Of a stretch of 64,000 bases of DNA, positions 27,970 to 38,815 are shown one piece after another. The notes under the pieces were generated by a model, which did not search any database, was not told the origin of the DNA, and saw only the letters and a program-made list of their open reading frames with translations. The position numbers were made by a program, and so were the translations under genes. Position 1 is the stretch's first letter. Each line of letters starts with the position of its first letter. Source of the DNA: Lysobacteraceae bacterium PS02340 (GTDB taxonomy: Bacteria > Pseudomonadota > Gammaproteobacteria > Xanthomonadales > Xanthomonadaceae); NCBI GenBank assembly GCA_029959605.1, contig JASCOC010000010.1, positions 62,001 through 126,000 on the forward strand, in the 5' to 3' direction.

Positions 27970-29544
27970 ATGTCCACGACCACTGCCGACGCGCCGGGCG
28001 CCCCTGCCCCGGCCGCGCCAACCGCGTTCCGTCCGCCGAATCTCGCGCTGACGACGATCGGCCTCGCGCTGGCGTCCTTCATGCAGGTGCTCGACATCAC
28101 GATCGCCAACGTGTCGCTGCCGACGATCGCCGGCAACCTCGGCGCGAGTTCCAACCAGGCGACGTGGGTGATCACCTCGTTCGCGGTCAGCAATGCGATC
28201 GCGCTGCCGCTGACCGGCTACATGACCCGCCGGTTCGGCGAACGCAAACTCTTCATCTGGGCGACGTTCGCCTTCGTGGTCGCCTCGCTGCTGTGCGGCC
28301 TCGCATCGAGCATGGGATTCCTGGTCGCCGCGCGCGCGATCCAGGGCTTCGTCGCCGGCCCGATGTATCCGGTGACCCAGGCGCTGCTGATCTCGATCTA
28401 TCCACCCGCCAAACGCGGGCAGGCCATCGCGTTGCTCGCGATGGTCACCGTGGTCGCGCCGATCTGCGGACCGATCCTCGGCGGCTGGATCACCGACAAC
28501 TACAGCTGGGAATGGATCTTCTTCATCAACGTGCCGATCGGCATCTTCGCCAGTCTCGTCGTCGCCAACCAGCTGCGCGGCCGGCCGGAGAAGCTCGAAA
28601 CGCCGAAGATGGATTACGTCGGGCTGATCACGCTGATCATCGGCGTCGGCGCGCTGCAGACCCTGCTCGACCTCGGCAACGAGGAAGACTGGTTCGAATC
28701 GACGAAAATCGTGTGGCTCGGCATCACCGCGGTGATCGGTCTGGCGGTGTTCCTGATCTGGGAACTCACCGAGAAGGATCCGATCGTCAATCTGCGCCTG
28801 TTCCGGCACCGCAATTTCGCCTTCGGCACGATCGCGATGGTGCTCGGCTATGCGGCGTTCTTCGCCGTCGGTCTTCTGGTCCCGCTGTGGCTGCAGCGCA
28901 ACCTCGGTTACGCGCCGATCTGGGCCGGCTTCGCGACCGCGCCGATCGGCATCCTGCCGGTGCTGCTCACGCCACTGGTCGGCAAGTACGCGACGCGCTT
29001 CGACCTGCGCATTCTCGCCAGTTTCGCCTTCATGGTGATGGCCTTCACCAGCTTCCTGCGCTCGGGCTTCAACCTCGACGTCGACTTCCAGCACGTGGCG
29101 ACCGTGCAGCTGTGGCAGGGCCTGGGCGTGGCGCTGTTCTTCATGCCGGTGCTGACGATCCTGCTGTCGGACCTGGAGCCGCACGAAATCGCCGCGGGCT
29201 CGGGCCTGGCGACGTTCTGCCGCACGCTCGGCGGCAGCTTCGCCGCATCGTTGACGACCTGGGGCTGGAACCAGCGCACCACGGTGCATCACGCACAACT
29301 GGTCGAACACATCCCGGCGCACGATCCGACGATGCAGCAGACCGTCGCCGCACTCGGCAACGGCGACGTGCAGCGCGGCGCCCTGATGCTCGACCAGATG
29401 ATCGCCCAGCAGGCCGCGCAACTCGGCTTCAACGAGGTCTTCCACCTGCTCGGCATCCTGTTCCTGGTGGTCATCGCCTTCGTGTGGATGGCGAAGCCGC
29501 CGTTCGCGGCGAAGATGGGCGGCGCCGCGTCGGGCGGACACTGA
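27970..29544 (+). CDS. emrB: EmrB-type drug:proton antiporter (DHA2 family, 14 segments)
   Basis: The 524-residue MFS transporter shows the DHA2 signatures: FMQVLDITIANVSLPTIAGNLGASSNQATWVITSFAVSNAIALPLTGYMTRRFGERKLF (motifs D1 and A), MVTVVAPICGPILGGWITDNYSWEWIFFINVPIG (motif C) and about 14 hydrophobic segments. It drives proton-coupled export of hydrophobic compounds through EmrA and EmrC. It is the last gene of the operon, 22 bp after emrA. Family B inverted repeats follow its stop. Confidence 0.95.
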   Translation: MSTTTADAPGAPAPAAPTAFRPPNLALTTIGLALASFMQVLDITIANVSLPTIAGNLGASSNQATWVITSFAVSNAIALPLTGYMTRRFGERKLFIWATFAFVVASLLCGLASSMGFLVAARAIQGFVAGPMYPVTQALLISIYPPAKRGQAIALLAMVTVVAPICGPILGGWITDNYSWEWIFFINVPIGIFASLVVANQLRGRPEKLETPKMDYVGLITLIIGVGALQTLLDLGNEEDWFESTKIVWLGITAVIGLAVFLIWELTEKDPIVNLRLFRHRNFAFGTIAMVLGYAAFFAVGLLVPLWLQRNLGYAPIWAGFATAPIGILPVLLTPLVGKYATRFDLRILASFAFMVMAFTSFLRSGFNLDVDFQHVATVQLWQGLGVALFFMPVLTILLSDLEPHEIAAGSGLATFCRTLGGSFAASLTTWGWNQRTTVHHAQLVEHIPAHDPTMQQTVAALGNGDVQRGALMLDQMIAQQAAQLGFNEVFHLLGILFLVVIAFVWMAKPPFAAKMGGAASGGH

Positions 29545-29548
29545 GCCC

Positions 29549-29622
29549 CACGCGCGAACGCGGGAGCCCGCTCGCGCGCGATGGTTCCCGGGAAAGCCGC
29601 ATCGCGCGCAAGCGCGCTCCCG
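29549..29622. repeat. Paired inverted family B repeats
   Basis: A divergent inverted copy (29549-29585) and a direct copy (29597-29622, ATCGCGCGCAAGCGCGCTCC) face each other across about 11 bp in the gap between the convergent emrB and PAP2 genes. In RNA they could form one large stem, acting as a bidirectional terminator or mRNA-end stabiliser. Confidence 0.7.
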
Positions 29623-29630
29623 CCGCGTCG

Positions 29631-30206
29631 TCAGCCCGCTGCGAGCAGCGTCGTACCTGAGAGCAGACCCAGCACGATGCCGCCGAGCACTTCAGGCACC
29701 GTGTGCCGCGCCATCTTCAGACGCGCCCATCCGAGCAGCGGGATCGTGGCCAGCGTGACGATCGCCGCGGCCGGCCACAGCGCCCACGCGGCGACGCCCG
29801 CGAACGACAGGCTCGCCATGTGCAGCGACAGCTTGATCCAGCGGTTGGCGATGCCGGCGACGCACAGCATCGCGACAGCGGCGAGTACGCCGTTCGATGT
29901 CGCCGACGCGCGGCCGCCCATCCACAGCCAGTAGCCACCGGCGACCAGCAACGCGAGGACGTACAGCAGCGGTCGCTCCTGCCGCCGTGACGCATCAACC
30001 GTCTGCCAGTGGCCGCCGCGGCGGCGCTGCCAGATGAAGAGCGACACGATCGCGATGGCGACGCCGATTCCTGTCGCGGTGCGGGCGAGCGATGCCGGAT
30101 CGACGCGCCACGCGGCCAGCAGCGCGAGCGCTGCGAGCACGAGGAACGGATGCAGGACGATGGAGACGACGCGCGCAGCGGTCGTCGAACGGGACGTTCG
30201 GGGCAT
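29631..30206 (-). CDS. PAP2-superfamily membrane phosphatase-like protein
   Basis: The 191-residue protein has about six hydrophobic segments. The PAP2 motifs are present in modified form: VDASRRQERPLLYV (motif 1, K/RxxxxxxRP-like), a short SLH in place of PSGH, and GWARLKMARHTVPEVLGG (motif 3 RxxxxRHxxxE, with Glu where Asp is usual). It probably acts on lipid phosphates such as undecaprenyl pyrophosphate or phosphatidate at the inner membrane. It starts 27 bp after radA and is likely cotranscribed with it. Confidence 0.72.
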   Translation of the reverse strand: MPRTSRSTTAARVVSIVLHPFLVLAALALLAAWRVDPASLARTATGIGVAIAIVSLFIWQRRRGGHWQTVDASRRQERPLLYVLALLVAGGYWLWMGGRASATSNGVLAAVAMLCVAGIANRWIKLSLHMASLSFAGVAAWALWPAAAIVTLATIPLLGWARLKMARHTVPEVLGGIVLGLLSGTTLLAAG

Positions 30207-30232
30207 CGCCCGATGTTAGCCGGCGCGCCGCG

Positions 30233-31621
<1,389 letters not shown>

Positions 31622-31789
31622 GGCGTGTTTGCGAAAACGGAAGTCGCCGCAGCATAGCGGAGCCCCGTCGCAGCATCGGAGACCCCACATCCGCGCGCTG
31701 CAATGTCCGACCACCGCCGTGCATGGGCCGAAGGTCATGCATGCTGCGGCGCACGTCACGAAGTCCGCCGCGCGCGTTCACGTTCGCTC

Positions 31790-31795
31790 TACAAT
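31790..31795 (+). promoter_or_regulatory. Putative -10 element of the diguanylate cyclase gene
   Basis: TACAAT (31790-31795) lies about 40 bases before the proposed GTG start. No good -35 is seen at the right distance, so an activator-dependent promoter is possible. Confidence 0.35.
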
Positions 31796-31835
31796 TTCCG
31801 CGCACGTCCACACGACTCCGCGAACCCGCACGCTG

Positions 31836-32891
31836 GTGCCCTACTACGACAACATCGCCGATCGCTCGCGCACCCCCGCGCTGCGCTTCGTGACCCGCAT
31901 CCACCGCATGCGCATGCTCGGCACCCTGCTCTGCGCCGTGCCGATCGCGTGGGTCCTGCACGAAACCGGCGCGTCCGCGTGGACCTGGGCGGCGCTGCTC
32001 TTCAATGCGCTGGTCTGGCCGCAGATCGCCTGGCTGCTCGCGCGTCGCGCGCGCGATCCGGCGGCCGTCGAATACCGCAGCCTCGTCGTCGATGCCGCAG
32101 CGGGTGGCGTGTGGATCGCGGTCATGGGCGTCAACCTCTTGCCGTCGGCGATCCTGCTGACCGTGCTCAGCGCCGACCGGTTCGCGGCCGGCGGCTGGCG
32201 TCTGCTGTCGCGGGCGTTGCCCGCACTGCTCGCGGGCTTCCTGCTGGCCTGGCTGCTGCTCGGCCAGCCGTTCGCGCCGGACACCTCGCTGCGCACCGTG
32301 TTCGCATGCCTGCCATTGATGTTCGGCTACCAGTTCGCACTGAGCGTGGTGACCTGGCGGTTGGGCCGCACCATCGCGCGCCAGAATCGCGAACTCGAGC
32401 GCGCCACGCGCACCGATGCCGCCAGCGACCTGCCGAACCGTCGCCACTTCGACGCGCGCGCCGCGCATGCGTTCAAGCTGTTCCAGCGCAGCGGGCGCCG
32501 GGCGGCGCTGCTGCTGATCGACATCGACCAGTTCAAGACCACCAACGACCGCTACGGCCACGGCATGGGCGACGTGGTGGTGAGACGCGTGGGCGACGTG
32601 CTGCGCGACGTCGCGACCGGCGAAGACGTGCCCGCGCGTTTCGGCGGCGACGAATTTGCGCTGCTGCTGACCTCCGCCGACCGCGAACTCGCGATCGTGA
32701 TCGCCGAGCGCGTGCGCATCGGCGTTTCCGCTCTGACGTTCGAGGCCGAGCCCGGCCTGGCGTGCACGGTCAGCGTGGGCCTGGCGGAGACCCGCAGCGG
32801 CCACGCAACGCTCGCCGACTGGATCCGCGACGCCGACGCCGCGCTGTACCGCGCCAAGGCAGCGGGCCGCGATCGCGTCGAGATCGGCTGA
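31836..32891 (+). CDS. MASE2-GGDEF diguanylate cyclase (DgcC/AdrA-like)
   Basis: From the GTG at 31836 the protein has 351 residues. Residues about 20-180 form a MASE2 membrane sensor closely patterned like E. coli DgcC (WAALLFNALVWPQIAWLLARRARDPAAVEYRSLVVDA, WIAVMGVNLLPSAILL). A GGDEF domain follows, with the active-site loop RFGGDEFALLL (270-274) and LLIDIDQFKTTNDRYGH. The inhibitory I-site RxxD is absent (TGED at that position). It should make cyclic di-GMP at the membrane. No cellulose or PilZ gene is nearby. The start is uncertain: ATG codons at 31908 and 31914 are alternatives but would trim the conserved N-terminus. Confidence 0.88.
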   Translation: MPYYDNIADRSRTPALRFVTRIHRMRMLGTLLCAVPIAWVLHETGASAWTWAALLFNALVWPQIAWLLARRARDPAAVEYRSLVVDAAAGGVWIAVMGVNLLPSAILLTVLSADRFAAGGWRLLSRALPALLAGFLLAWLLLGQPFAPDTSLRTVFACLPLMFGYQFALSVVTWRLGRTIARQNRELERATRTDAASDLPNRRHFDARAAHAFKLFQRSGRRAALLLIDIDQFKTTNDRYGHGMGDVVVRRVGDVLRDVATGEDVPARFGGDEFALLLTSADRELAIVIAERVRIGVSALTFEAEPGLACTVSVGLAETRSGHATLADWIRDADAALYRAKAAGRDRVEIG

Positions 32892-32916
32892 GCGCCCGGG
32901 CAGCCCGGAACGCGCA

Positions 32917-32947
32917 CGAAAAAGGCGACCCGGAGGTCGCCTTTTTC
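32917..32947. terminator. Bidirectional terminator
   Basis: A 7-bp stem GGCGACC/GGTCGCC with a CGGA loop is flanked by AAAAA on the left and TTTTT on the right. It can end both the plus-strand cyclase transcript and the minus-strand tRNA transcript. Confidence 0.9.
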
Positions 32948-32954
32948 TTGAACC

Positions 32955-33030
32955 TGGTGCCGGAAATAGGAATCGAACCTACGACCTACGCATTACGAAT
33001 GCGCCGCTCTACCAACTGAGCTATTCCGGC
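32955..33030 (-). tRNA. tRNA-Thr (anticodon CGT)
   Basis: The minus strand reads a 76-nt cloverleaf: acceptor GCCGGAA pairing with TTCCGGC, D arm GCTC-AGTTGGTAGA-GAGC, anticodon stem-loop GCGCA-TTCGTAA-TGCGT with anticodon CGT (reads ACG, Thr), a 5-nt variable region, T arm GTAGG-TTCGATT-CCTAT, discriminator A and an encoded CCA. A strong promoter and a terminator flank it, so it is transcribed alone. Confidence 0.95.
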
Positions 33031-33041
33031 TTGGGACGCGA

Positions 33042-33070
33042 ATTCTAGGGAGCGCGGCGCCTGCGGTCAA
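33042..33070 (-). promoter_or_regulatory. Promoter of tRNA-Thr
   Basis: On the minus strand TTGACC (33065-33070) and TAGAAT (33042-33047) are separated by exactly 17 bp and lie 12 bp from the tRNA 5' end. The -35 overlaps the ispH stop codon. Confidence 0.75.
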
Positions 33071-34017
33071 TCGACCAGTTGCAGGCGCAGTTCCTTGGGC
33101 AGGGCGAAGACCATGTTCTCCGGCTCGCCGGACAGCTCGCGCAGACCATCGGCGCCGAGTTCGCGCAGGCGGTCGAGTACGCCCTGGACGAGGATGTCCG
33201 GCGCCGAGGCGCCCGCGGTCACGCCGATGTGGCGGCGACCTTCGACCCAGCGCGGATCGATCTCTTCGGCGCCGTCGATCAGATACGCCTCCACGCCGTC
33301 GCGCTCGGCCAGCTCGCGCAGGCGGTTGGAGTTGGAGCTGTTCGGCGAGCCGACGACCAGCACCAGATCGCATTCGCGCGCGAGGTCGCGCACGGCGTCC
33401 TGGCGGTTCTGCGTGGCGTAGCAGATGTCGTCGTTCTTCGGCCCCTGCAGCACCGGAAACTTTTCGCGCAGCGCAGCGATGATCCCGCGGGTGTCGTCCA
33501 CCGACAGCGTGGTCTGCGTGGTGTAGGCGAGATTCTCGGGCTGGCCGACGACCAGCGCGGCGACGTCGGCCTCGTCCTCGACCAGATAGATCGAGCCGGT
33601 GCCCGCTTCCGCGCGCCACTGGCCCATCGTGCCTTCGACTTCCGGGTGGCCTTCGTGGCCGATCAGGATCACGTCGCGACCGGCGCGGCAGTGACGGGCG
33701 ACTTCGAAGTGGACCTTGGTCACCAGCGGGCACGTGGCGTCGAACACCTTGAGACCGCGACGCGCGGCTTCTTCGCGGACTGCCTGCGACACGCCGTGCG
33801 CGCTGAAGATCACGGTCACGCCATCGGGCACTTCGTCGAGCTCCTCGACGAAGATCGCGCCGCGGCGCTTGAGGTCTTCGACGACGAAGCGGTTGTGCAC
33901 GACTTCATGGCGCACGTAGATCGGCGCGCCGAGGGTCTCGATCGCACGCTTGACGATCTCGATCGCGCGATCGACGCCGGCGCAGAAGCCGCGGGGGTTG
34001 GCGAGGACGATGTCCAT
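33067..34017 (-). CDS. ispH: 4-hydroxy-3-methylbut-2-enyl diphosphate reductase IspH
   Basis: The 316-residue iron-sulfur enzyme catalyses the last step of the MEP isoprenoid pathway, giving IPP and DMAPP. The three cluster cysteines are in [12 protein letters not shown] (Cys12), [12 protein letters not shown] and [13 protein letters not shown]. Other marks are [25 protein letters not shown] and the substrate residues in [10 protein letters not shown]. The ATG at 34017 gives the usual [12 protein letters not shown] start. A TAAACT (34026-34031, minus) just upstream would make the mRNA nearly leaderless if it is the -10. Confidence 0.96.
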   Translation of the reverse strand: MDIVLANPRGFCAGVDRAIEIVKRAIETLGAPIYVRHEVVHNRFVVEDLKRRGAIFVEELDEVPDGVTVIFSAHGVSQAVREEAARRGLKVFDATCPLVTKVHFEVARHCRAGRDVILIGHEGHPEVEGTMGQWRAEAGTGSIYLVEDEADVAALVVGQPENLAYTTQTTLSVDDTRGIIAALREKFPVLQGPKNDDICYATQNRQDAVRDLARECDLVLVVGSPNSSNSNRLRELAERDGVEAYLIDGAEEIDPRWVEGRRHIGVTAGASAPDILVQGVLDRLRELGADGLRELSGEPENMVFALPKELRLQLVD

Positions 34018-34365
34018 AGAACCGTAGTTTACCGGAGCCCGTAGCGCGGAAACGGAACAGAAGCACGACGGAGCGTCTTCCGCACGGCACATGCGTTCTC
34101 TCTCTTACGCCCGGGAGCCACTTGCTCGCGTGCCGATGAACGCCCTCGCGGCGACGCGAGGGCTGAGGCGCGAAGCGGGGGGAACGGCGGGGCGAGGCCG
34201 CGGGAATGCTGCCCTTGAACCCCGAACATCGCTGATGTCCGGGGTCATACGGATATTCGCGAAAATACGGCCCTCCCCCGACGCGCTTTGCGCGTCGACC
34301 CCGGATCGAGTCCGGGGCAGGCTCTCTCCCGGAGGGAGAGGTGCTGGATCAGCGGCTATGGCGGC
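34018..34365. other. 348-bp intergenic region ispH-lspA
   Basis: No credible gene. It contains a hairpin CCCCGAACATC/GATGTCCGGGG (about 34220-34244), and a full-length family C repeat (34270-34342) just after the lspA stop. The rest is unremarkable GC-rich sequence. Confidence 0.55.
34270..34342 (+). repeat. Family C composite repeat, full length
   Basis: After GCCCTCCCC come three palindromes in tandem: CGACGCGC...GCGCGTCG, CCCCGGATCGAGTCCGGGG, and CTCTCCCGGAGGGAGAG. The same three-part unit recurs at 59095-59164 and 59349-59421, a shortened version lacking the middle palindrome is at 56113-56161, and an inverted end fragment is at 59200-59236. Confidence 0.85.
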
Positions 34366-34857
34366 CTACTGCGCTTTCTTTGCCGGGAAAAACCCGAACA
34401 ACGCGATTCCGATCGCACCACCCACGATGGCGGCATCAGCCAAGTTGAATGCCGGCCAGTAATGCTCCTGCCAGTGCCACTGGATGAAATCGACGACGTG
34501 GCCGTGGATCTGCCTGTCGATGACGTTGCCCAGCGCGCCGCCGATCACCAGCGCGAACGGCAGCGCGGTGCGCCAGTCGCGGCGCGGGGTCTTGGCCAGC
34601 CACCAGCCGAGCATGCCGCAGATGCCGATCGCGAGGATCGTGAAGAACCACTTCTGCCAGCCGCCCGCGTTCGCCAGGAAGCTGAACGCCGCGCCGGTGT
34701 TGTAGGTGCGGTACCAGTTCCAGAGGCCGTCGATGACCGGAATGGCGGTGTACTCGGGCAGCGAGGTCAGCACCCAGTACTTGGTGAGCTGGTCCAGCGC
34801 GATCACCACCGCCGACAGCACCAGCCACGGCAGGGCATTGGGCGTCACCTTGGCCAT
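34366..34857 (-). CDS. lspA: Lipoprotein signal peptidase
   Basis: The 163-residue inner-membrane aspartyl peptidase cleaves prolipoprotein signals after lipidation. Four hydrophobic segments are seen, with the catalytic Asp pair in [19 protein letters not shown] and FNLADAAI, plus DQLTKYWV and [10 protein letters not shown]. The ATG at 34857 overlaps the ileS stop (TGATG), preferred to an ATG three codons earlier inside ileS. It is third in the ribF-ileS-lspA operon. Confidence 0.96.
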   Translation of the reverse strand: MAKVTPNALPWLVLSAVVIALDQLTKYWVLTSLPEYTAIPVIDGLWNWYRTYNTGAAFSFLANAGGWQKWFFTILAIGICGMLGWWLAKTPRRDWRTALPFALVIGGALGNVIDRQIHGHVVDFIQWHWQEHYWPAFNLADAAIVGGAIGIALFGFFPAKKAQ

Positions 34858-37742
34858 CAGAACCACCTCCGGATTTCACCCTGTCCGTCGCGACCATCGG
34901 TCGCGATGTTCTCCACGCAGCGGCCGCACAGCTCGGCATGTCCGGCGTGCGCGCCGACATCGGCGCGACGCTGCCAGCAGCGCACGCACTTGGGCTTGTC
35001 GGTCGCGCGCGCCGACACGCCGATCGCGGTCGCGCCTGCATCGTCGACGATGCTCACGTCGCCGCTGATCAGCAGGAAGCGCAGCTCCTCGACGACCGGC
35101 GAGAGCCAATTCGTGTCCGCGACATTGCAGCGCAGCTCGATCTCTGCATCCAGCGCCGCGCCGATCTCGCCGCTGGCGCGCATCGGCTCAAGCACCTTGG
35201 CCACGCGCTCGCGCAGTTCAAGCACGCGCTCGAAGTCCTGCAGGCCCCAGTCGGCGTCGCCATCGAGCGTCGTCAGGCCGGTGTACCAGGTCGCGAACTG
35301 CACGTTGGCCTCGCGCGTGCCCTCTGCCGGGGCCGGCAGATGACTCCACAGCTCGTCGGCGGTGAAGCTCAGCACCGGCGCGATCCAGCGCGTGAACGCT
35401 TCGGCGACGTGGTACATCGCGGTCTGCGCGCTGCGACGACCGACCGAATGTTCGGGCATTGTGTACAGCCGGTCCTTGGTGACGTCGAGATACAGCGAGC
35501 CCAGATCGACGCTGCAGAAGTTCGACAGCGCCTGCACGATCTCGGCGAAGTCGTAACGCGCGTAGGCATCCTCGATGCGCGCCTGCAACTGGCCGGCGCG
35601 ATGCACGATCCAGCGGTCCAGCGCGACCATGTCCTGCGGCGCGACGCGATCACGCGCCGGCTCGAAGCCGGCCAGATTGCCGAGCAGGAAGCGCGCGGTG
35701 TTGCGGATGCGGCGGTAGGCGTCGGCGGTGCGCTTGAGGATTTCCTGCGACAGCGACATCTCGTTGCTGTAGTCGGCCGAGGCGATCCACAGACGCAGGA
35801 TGTCGGCGCCCAGCGTCTTCATGATGTCCTGCGGCTCGATGCCGTTGCCGAGCGACTTCGACATCTTGCGGCCATGCTCGTCGACGGTGAAACCGTGCGT
35901 CAGGCACTGCCGGTACGGCGCCGCCTTGTCGATCGCGACACCGGTCAGCAGCGAGGACTGGAACCAGCCGCGATGCTGGTCGGAGCCTTCCAGATACAGG
36001 TCGGCCGGCTTCTGGTAGCCACGCGCCAGCAGCACGCCTTCATGGGTCACGCCGGAATCGAACCAGACATCGAGGATGTCGGTGATCTTGTCGTAGTGGG
36101 CCGCGTCGTCGCCGAGCAGTTCGCTGGCGTCGAGCGTGTACCAGATGTCGACGCCGTGCTCTTCGACGCGATCGGCGACCAGACGCATCAGCTCGGTGCT
36201 GCGCGGATGCGGTTCGCCGGTCTCGCGGTGCACGAACAGCGCGATCGGCACGCCCCAGGTGCGCTGGCGCGAGATCGTCCAGTCCGGGCGCCCTTCGACC
36301 ATGCCGGCGATGCGCGCCTGGCCCCACTCGGGGTACCAGGTCACGTTCTTGATCGCGACCAGCGCGTCGCTCCGAAGGTTGGCCTGCGACATCGAGATGA
36401 ACCACTGCGGCGTCGCGCGGAACGCGATCGGCGTCTTGTGGCGCCAGCAATGCGGATAGCTGTGCTCGAGCTTCGCAAACGCGAGCAGGCTGCCCTGCGC
36501 GCGCAGCGCGTCGACGATGACGTCGTTCGCCTTCCAGATGTGCAGGCCGGCGAGCACGGTGTCGCCGATCGGCGGCGTCGACAGCAGATAGACGCCGCGG
36601 CCGTCGACCGGGTTGAGCTGTGCGGCGGTGTAACGGTCGAGCAGGCCGTAGGCCTTGCCGACGACGTAGTCCTCCTGGCCGTGGCCGGGCGCGGTGTGCA
36701 CGGCGCCGGTGCCGTCTTCGGCCGAGACGTGGTCGCCGAGGATCACCGGGATGTCGCGCTCGGCATAGAACGGATGCGCGAGCACCAGGTGCTCGAGCGC
36801 GCTGCCGGCGACGCGACCATGCACGACGGCATCGCCTTCGACGCCGTAGCGACGCAGCGCGCGTTCGGCCAATGCATCGGCCAGCACCAACCAGCGGCGA
36901 CGGCCATCCTGTGCGACCGGGCCTTCGACCAGCGCGTACTCGAGATCGGCGCCCAGCGACACGGCGAGCGACGCAGGTAGCGTCCACGGCGTAGTCGTCC
37001 AGATCGGCAGCGCGACATCGACATCGGCCGGCAGCGTCGCGCCGAAGGCATGCGCGAACGCGGCTGAATCGCGCGCGATGTAGGCAACGTCGACCGCGGG
37101 CGAGACCTTGTCGGCATATTCGATCTCGGCTTCGGCCAGGGCCGAGCCGCAGTCGAAGCACCAGTGCACCGGCTTTACGCCGCGGGTAAGATGGCCGTTG
37201 TCGACCACCTTGGCCAGCGCGCGCATCTCGTCGGCCTCGAAGCGGAAATCGAGCGTGCGGTACGGGTTGTCCCAGTCACCGAGCACGCCGAGGCGCTTGA
37301 AGTCGCGGCGCTGGATGTCGATCTGTTCGTTGGCGTATTCGCGGCACTTCTGCCGGAACTCGACCGCATCGAGCTTGACGCCGACCTTGCCCCACTTCTT
37401 CTCGATCGCGATCTCGATCGGCAGGCCGTGGCAATCCCAGCCCGGGATGTAGGGCGCATCGAAACCCGCCATGCCCTTGGACTTGACGATGATGTCCTTG
37501 AGGATCTTGTTGACCGCGTGGCCGAGGTGGATGGAACCGTTCGCATACGGCGGGCCGTCGTGCAGCACGAACTGCGGACGTCCGCGCGCGTGTTCGCGCA
37601 GCTGCGCGTACAGGCCTTCCTCTTCCCAGCGCGCCAGCATCGCCGGCTCGCGCTTGGGCAGATCGCCGCGCATCGGAAAGTCGGTCGCCGGAAGGTGGAT
37701 CGTCGACTTGTAGGGATTGGAGTTGCTGGCGTCTGCGCTCAC
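34857..37742 (-). CDS. ileS: Isoleucyl-tRNA synthetase
   Basis: The 961-residue class I synthetase has the HIGH-type motif [16 protein letters not shown], the CP1 editing domain, [14 protein letters not shown] (KMSKS) and a C-terminal zinc-binding domain ([24 protein letters not shown]). The start is a GTG at 37742 ([18 protein letters not shown]) overlapping the ribF stop as GTGA. The longer open frame upstream reads through ribF out of frame and is not used. It is the middle gene of ribF-ileS-lspA. Confidence 0.97.
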   Translation of the reverse strand: MSADASNSNPYKSTIHLPATDFPMRGDLPKREPAMLARWEEEGLYAQLREHARGRPQFVLHDGPPYANGSIHLGHAVNKILKDIIVKSKGMAGFDAPYIPGWDCHGLPIEIAIEKKWGKVGVKLDAVEFRQKCREYANEQIDIQRRDFKRLGVLGDWDNPYRTLDFRFEADEMRALAKVVDNGHLTRGVKPVHWCFDCGSALAEAEIEYADKVSPAVDVAYIARDSAAFAHAFGATLPADVDVALPIWTTTPWTLPASLAVSLGADLEYALVEGPVAQDGRRRWLVLADALAERALRRYGVEGDAVVHGRVAGSALEHLVLAHPFYAERDIPVILGDHVSAEDGTGAVHTAPGHGQEDYVVGKAYGLLDRYTAAQLNPVDGRGVYLLSTPPIGDTVLAGLHIWKANDVIVDALRAQGSLLAFAKLEHSYPHCWRHKTPIAFRATPQWFISMSQANLRSDALVAIKNVTWYPEWGQARIAGMVEGRPDWTISRQRTWGVPIALFVHRETGEPHPRSTELMRLVADRVEEHGVDIWYTLDASELLGDDAAHYDKITDILDVWFDSGVTHEGVLLARGYQKPADLYLEGSDQHRGWFQSSLLTGVAIDKAAPYRQCLTHGFTVDEHGRKMSKSLGNGIEPQDIMKTLGADILRLWIASADYSNEMSLSQEILKRTADAYRRIRNTARFLLGNLAGFEPARDRVAPQDMVALDRWIVHRAGQLQARIEDAYARYDFAEIVQALSNFCSVDLGSLYLDVTKDRLYTMPEHSVGRRSAQTAMYHVAEAFTRWIAPVLSFTADELWSHLPAPAEGTREANVQFATWYTGLTTLDGDADWGLQDFERVLELRERVAKVLEPMRASGEIGAALDAEIELRCNVADTNWLSPVVEELRFLLISGDVSIVDDAGATAIGVSARATDKPKCVRCWQRRADVGAHAGHAELCGRCVENIATDGRDGQGEIRRWF

Positions 37743-38710
37743 GCGAAGTCCTGTCGTTGCGTTTCGTGTCGTGGGGAAGGCGGTGCGGCGAGGACGGCCC
37801 GCGCCTGTGCGGCGTCGAGATCCATCTGCGCGACCAGACTCGGCAGGTCGTCGAACTTTTCCTCGTCGCGCAGGCGCGCGACGAATTCCACTTCGATGCG
37901 GCGCCCGTAGAGATCGCCGTCGAAATCGAACAGATGCGCTTCGAGCAGCGGCTCGACACCGCCGACCGTCGGCCGCGTGCCGAAGCTCGACACCGACGGC
38001 CACGGTGCATCGCCGATGCCGTGCACGCGCGTGGCGTAGATGCCGCGCAGCGCCGGCACCTTGCCGCCGAAGCGCAGGTTTGCGGTCGGATAGCCCAGCG
38101 TGCGGCCGAGCTGCTGGCCGCGCACCACGCGTCCGGACACCGCGTACGGCCGTCCGAGCAGACGCGCGGCGTGTTCGAAATCACCGGCCACCAGCGCGTT
38201 ACGGATGTGGGTGCTGGAAACGCGCTCGCCGTCGACGACCAGCGGCTCGATCTCGCCGGCGATGAAGCCCGCCTCGCGGCCCAGGGCCTGCAGCGTCGCC
38301 AGATCGCCGGCGCGTTTGTGGCCGAAACGGAACCCCGGGCCGACCCAGACTTCGCGCGCGCACAGGCGCTGCACCAGCACGGCATCGACGAAGGCCTCGG
38401 GCGACATCGCGGCCATGCGCGCATCGAAACGCAGCAGGCCGACGACGTCCGCGCCGAGACCGCGCAGGCCTTCGAACTTCGCGCGCACAGGCCCCAGCCG
38501 CGGCGGCGGCGATGCGGCGGCGAAGAACTCGCGCGGCAACGGCTCGAAACTCAGTGCGGCAGCGTCGACGCCCAGCAACTGCGCCCGCGCGACCGCGTGC
38601 CGCACCAGCGCCTGGTGTCCGAGATGCAGCCCGTCGAACGCGCCGATGCAGACCACGCTGCCGTCGGCACAGAGGGGCCCGCCGGCGATGTCGCGGAACA
38701 GCCTGCTCAT
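37739..38710 (-). CDS. ribF: Bifunctional riboflavin kinase / FAD synthetase
   Basis: The 323-residue enzyme makes FMN then FAD. The N-terminal adenylyltransferase domain has [16 protein letters not shown] and [25 protein letters not shown]; the C-terminal kinase domain has [18 protein letters not shown] and [16 protein letters not shown]. The ATG at 38710 gives [11 protein letters not shown]. It is first in the operon, with a minus-strand TATACT (38766-38771) 55 bp upstream. There is no FMN riboswitch in the short leader. Confidence 0.96.
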   Translation of the reverse strand: MSRLFRDIAGGPLCADGSVVCIGAFDGLHLGHQALVRHAVARAQLLGVDAAALSFEPLPREFFAAASPPPRLGPVRAKFEGLRGLGADVVGLLRFDARMAAMSPEAFVDAVLVQRLCAREVWVGPGFRFGHKRAGDLATLQALGREAGFIAGEIEPLVVDGERVSSTHIRNALVAGDFEHAARLLGRPYAVSGRVVRGQQLGRTLGYPTANLRFGGKVPALRGIYATRVHGIGDAPWPSVSSFGTRPTVGGVEPLLEAHLFDFDGDLYGRRIEVEFVARLRDEEKFDDLPSLVAQMDLDAAQARAVLAAPPSPRHETQRQDFA

Positions 38711-38765
38711 GTGGGTCCGTTGCGGCGGGCGCACCAGTGCACGCCCGCGGAAAAAGTGACCGCCA

Positions 38766-38771
38766 AGTATA
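38766..38771 (-). promoter_or_regulatory. Putative -10 element of ribF-ileS-lspA
   Basis: TATACT on the minus strand, 55 bases before the ribF ATG. The -35 is not clear. Confidence 0.35.
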
Positions 38772-38815
38772 GCCGCCACCCGGCCCGACCCGGGTTCAGC
38801 CGCCTCGCGCGCCGG

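Noticed and set aside
26553-28193. A 546-codon minus-strand frame opposite emrA and emrB
   Set aside because: Shadow frame; both plus-strand genes have full family signatures and coupled junctions.
27685-29541. A 618-codon minus-strand frame rich in Asp, His, Arg and Gln
   Set aside because: Composition is the reverse-frame image of a membrane transporter (emrB); no motif supports it.
38711-38815. FMN riboswitch before ribF
   Set aside because: The leader is too short and lacks the conserved RFN-element sequence blocks.
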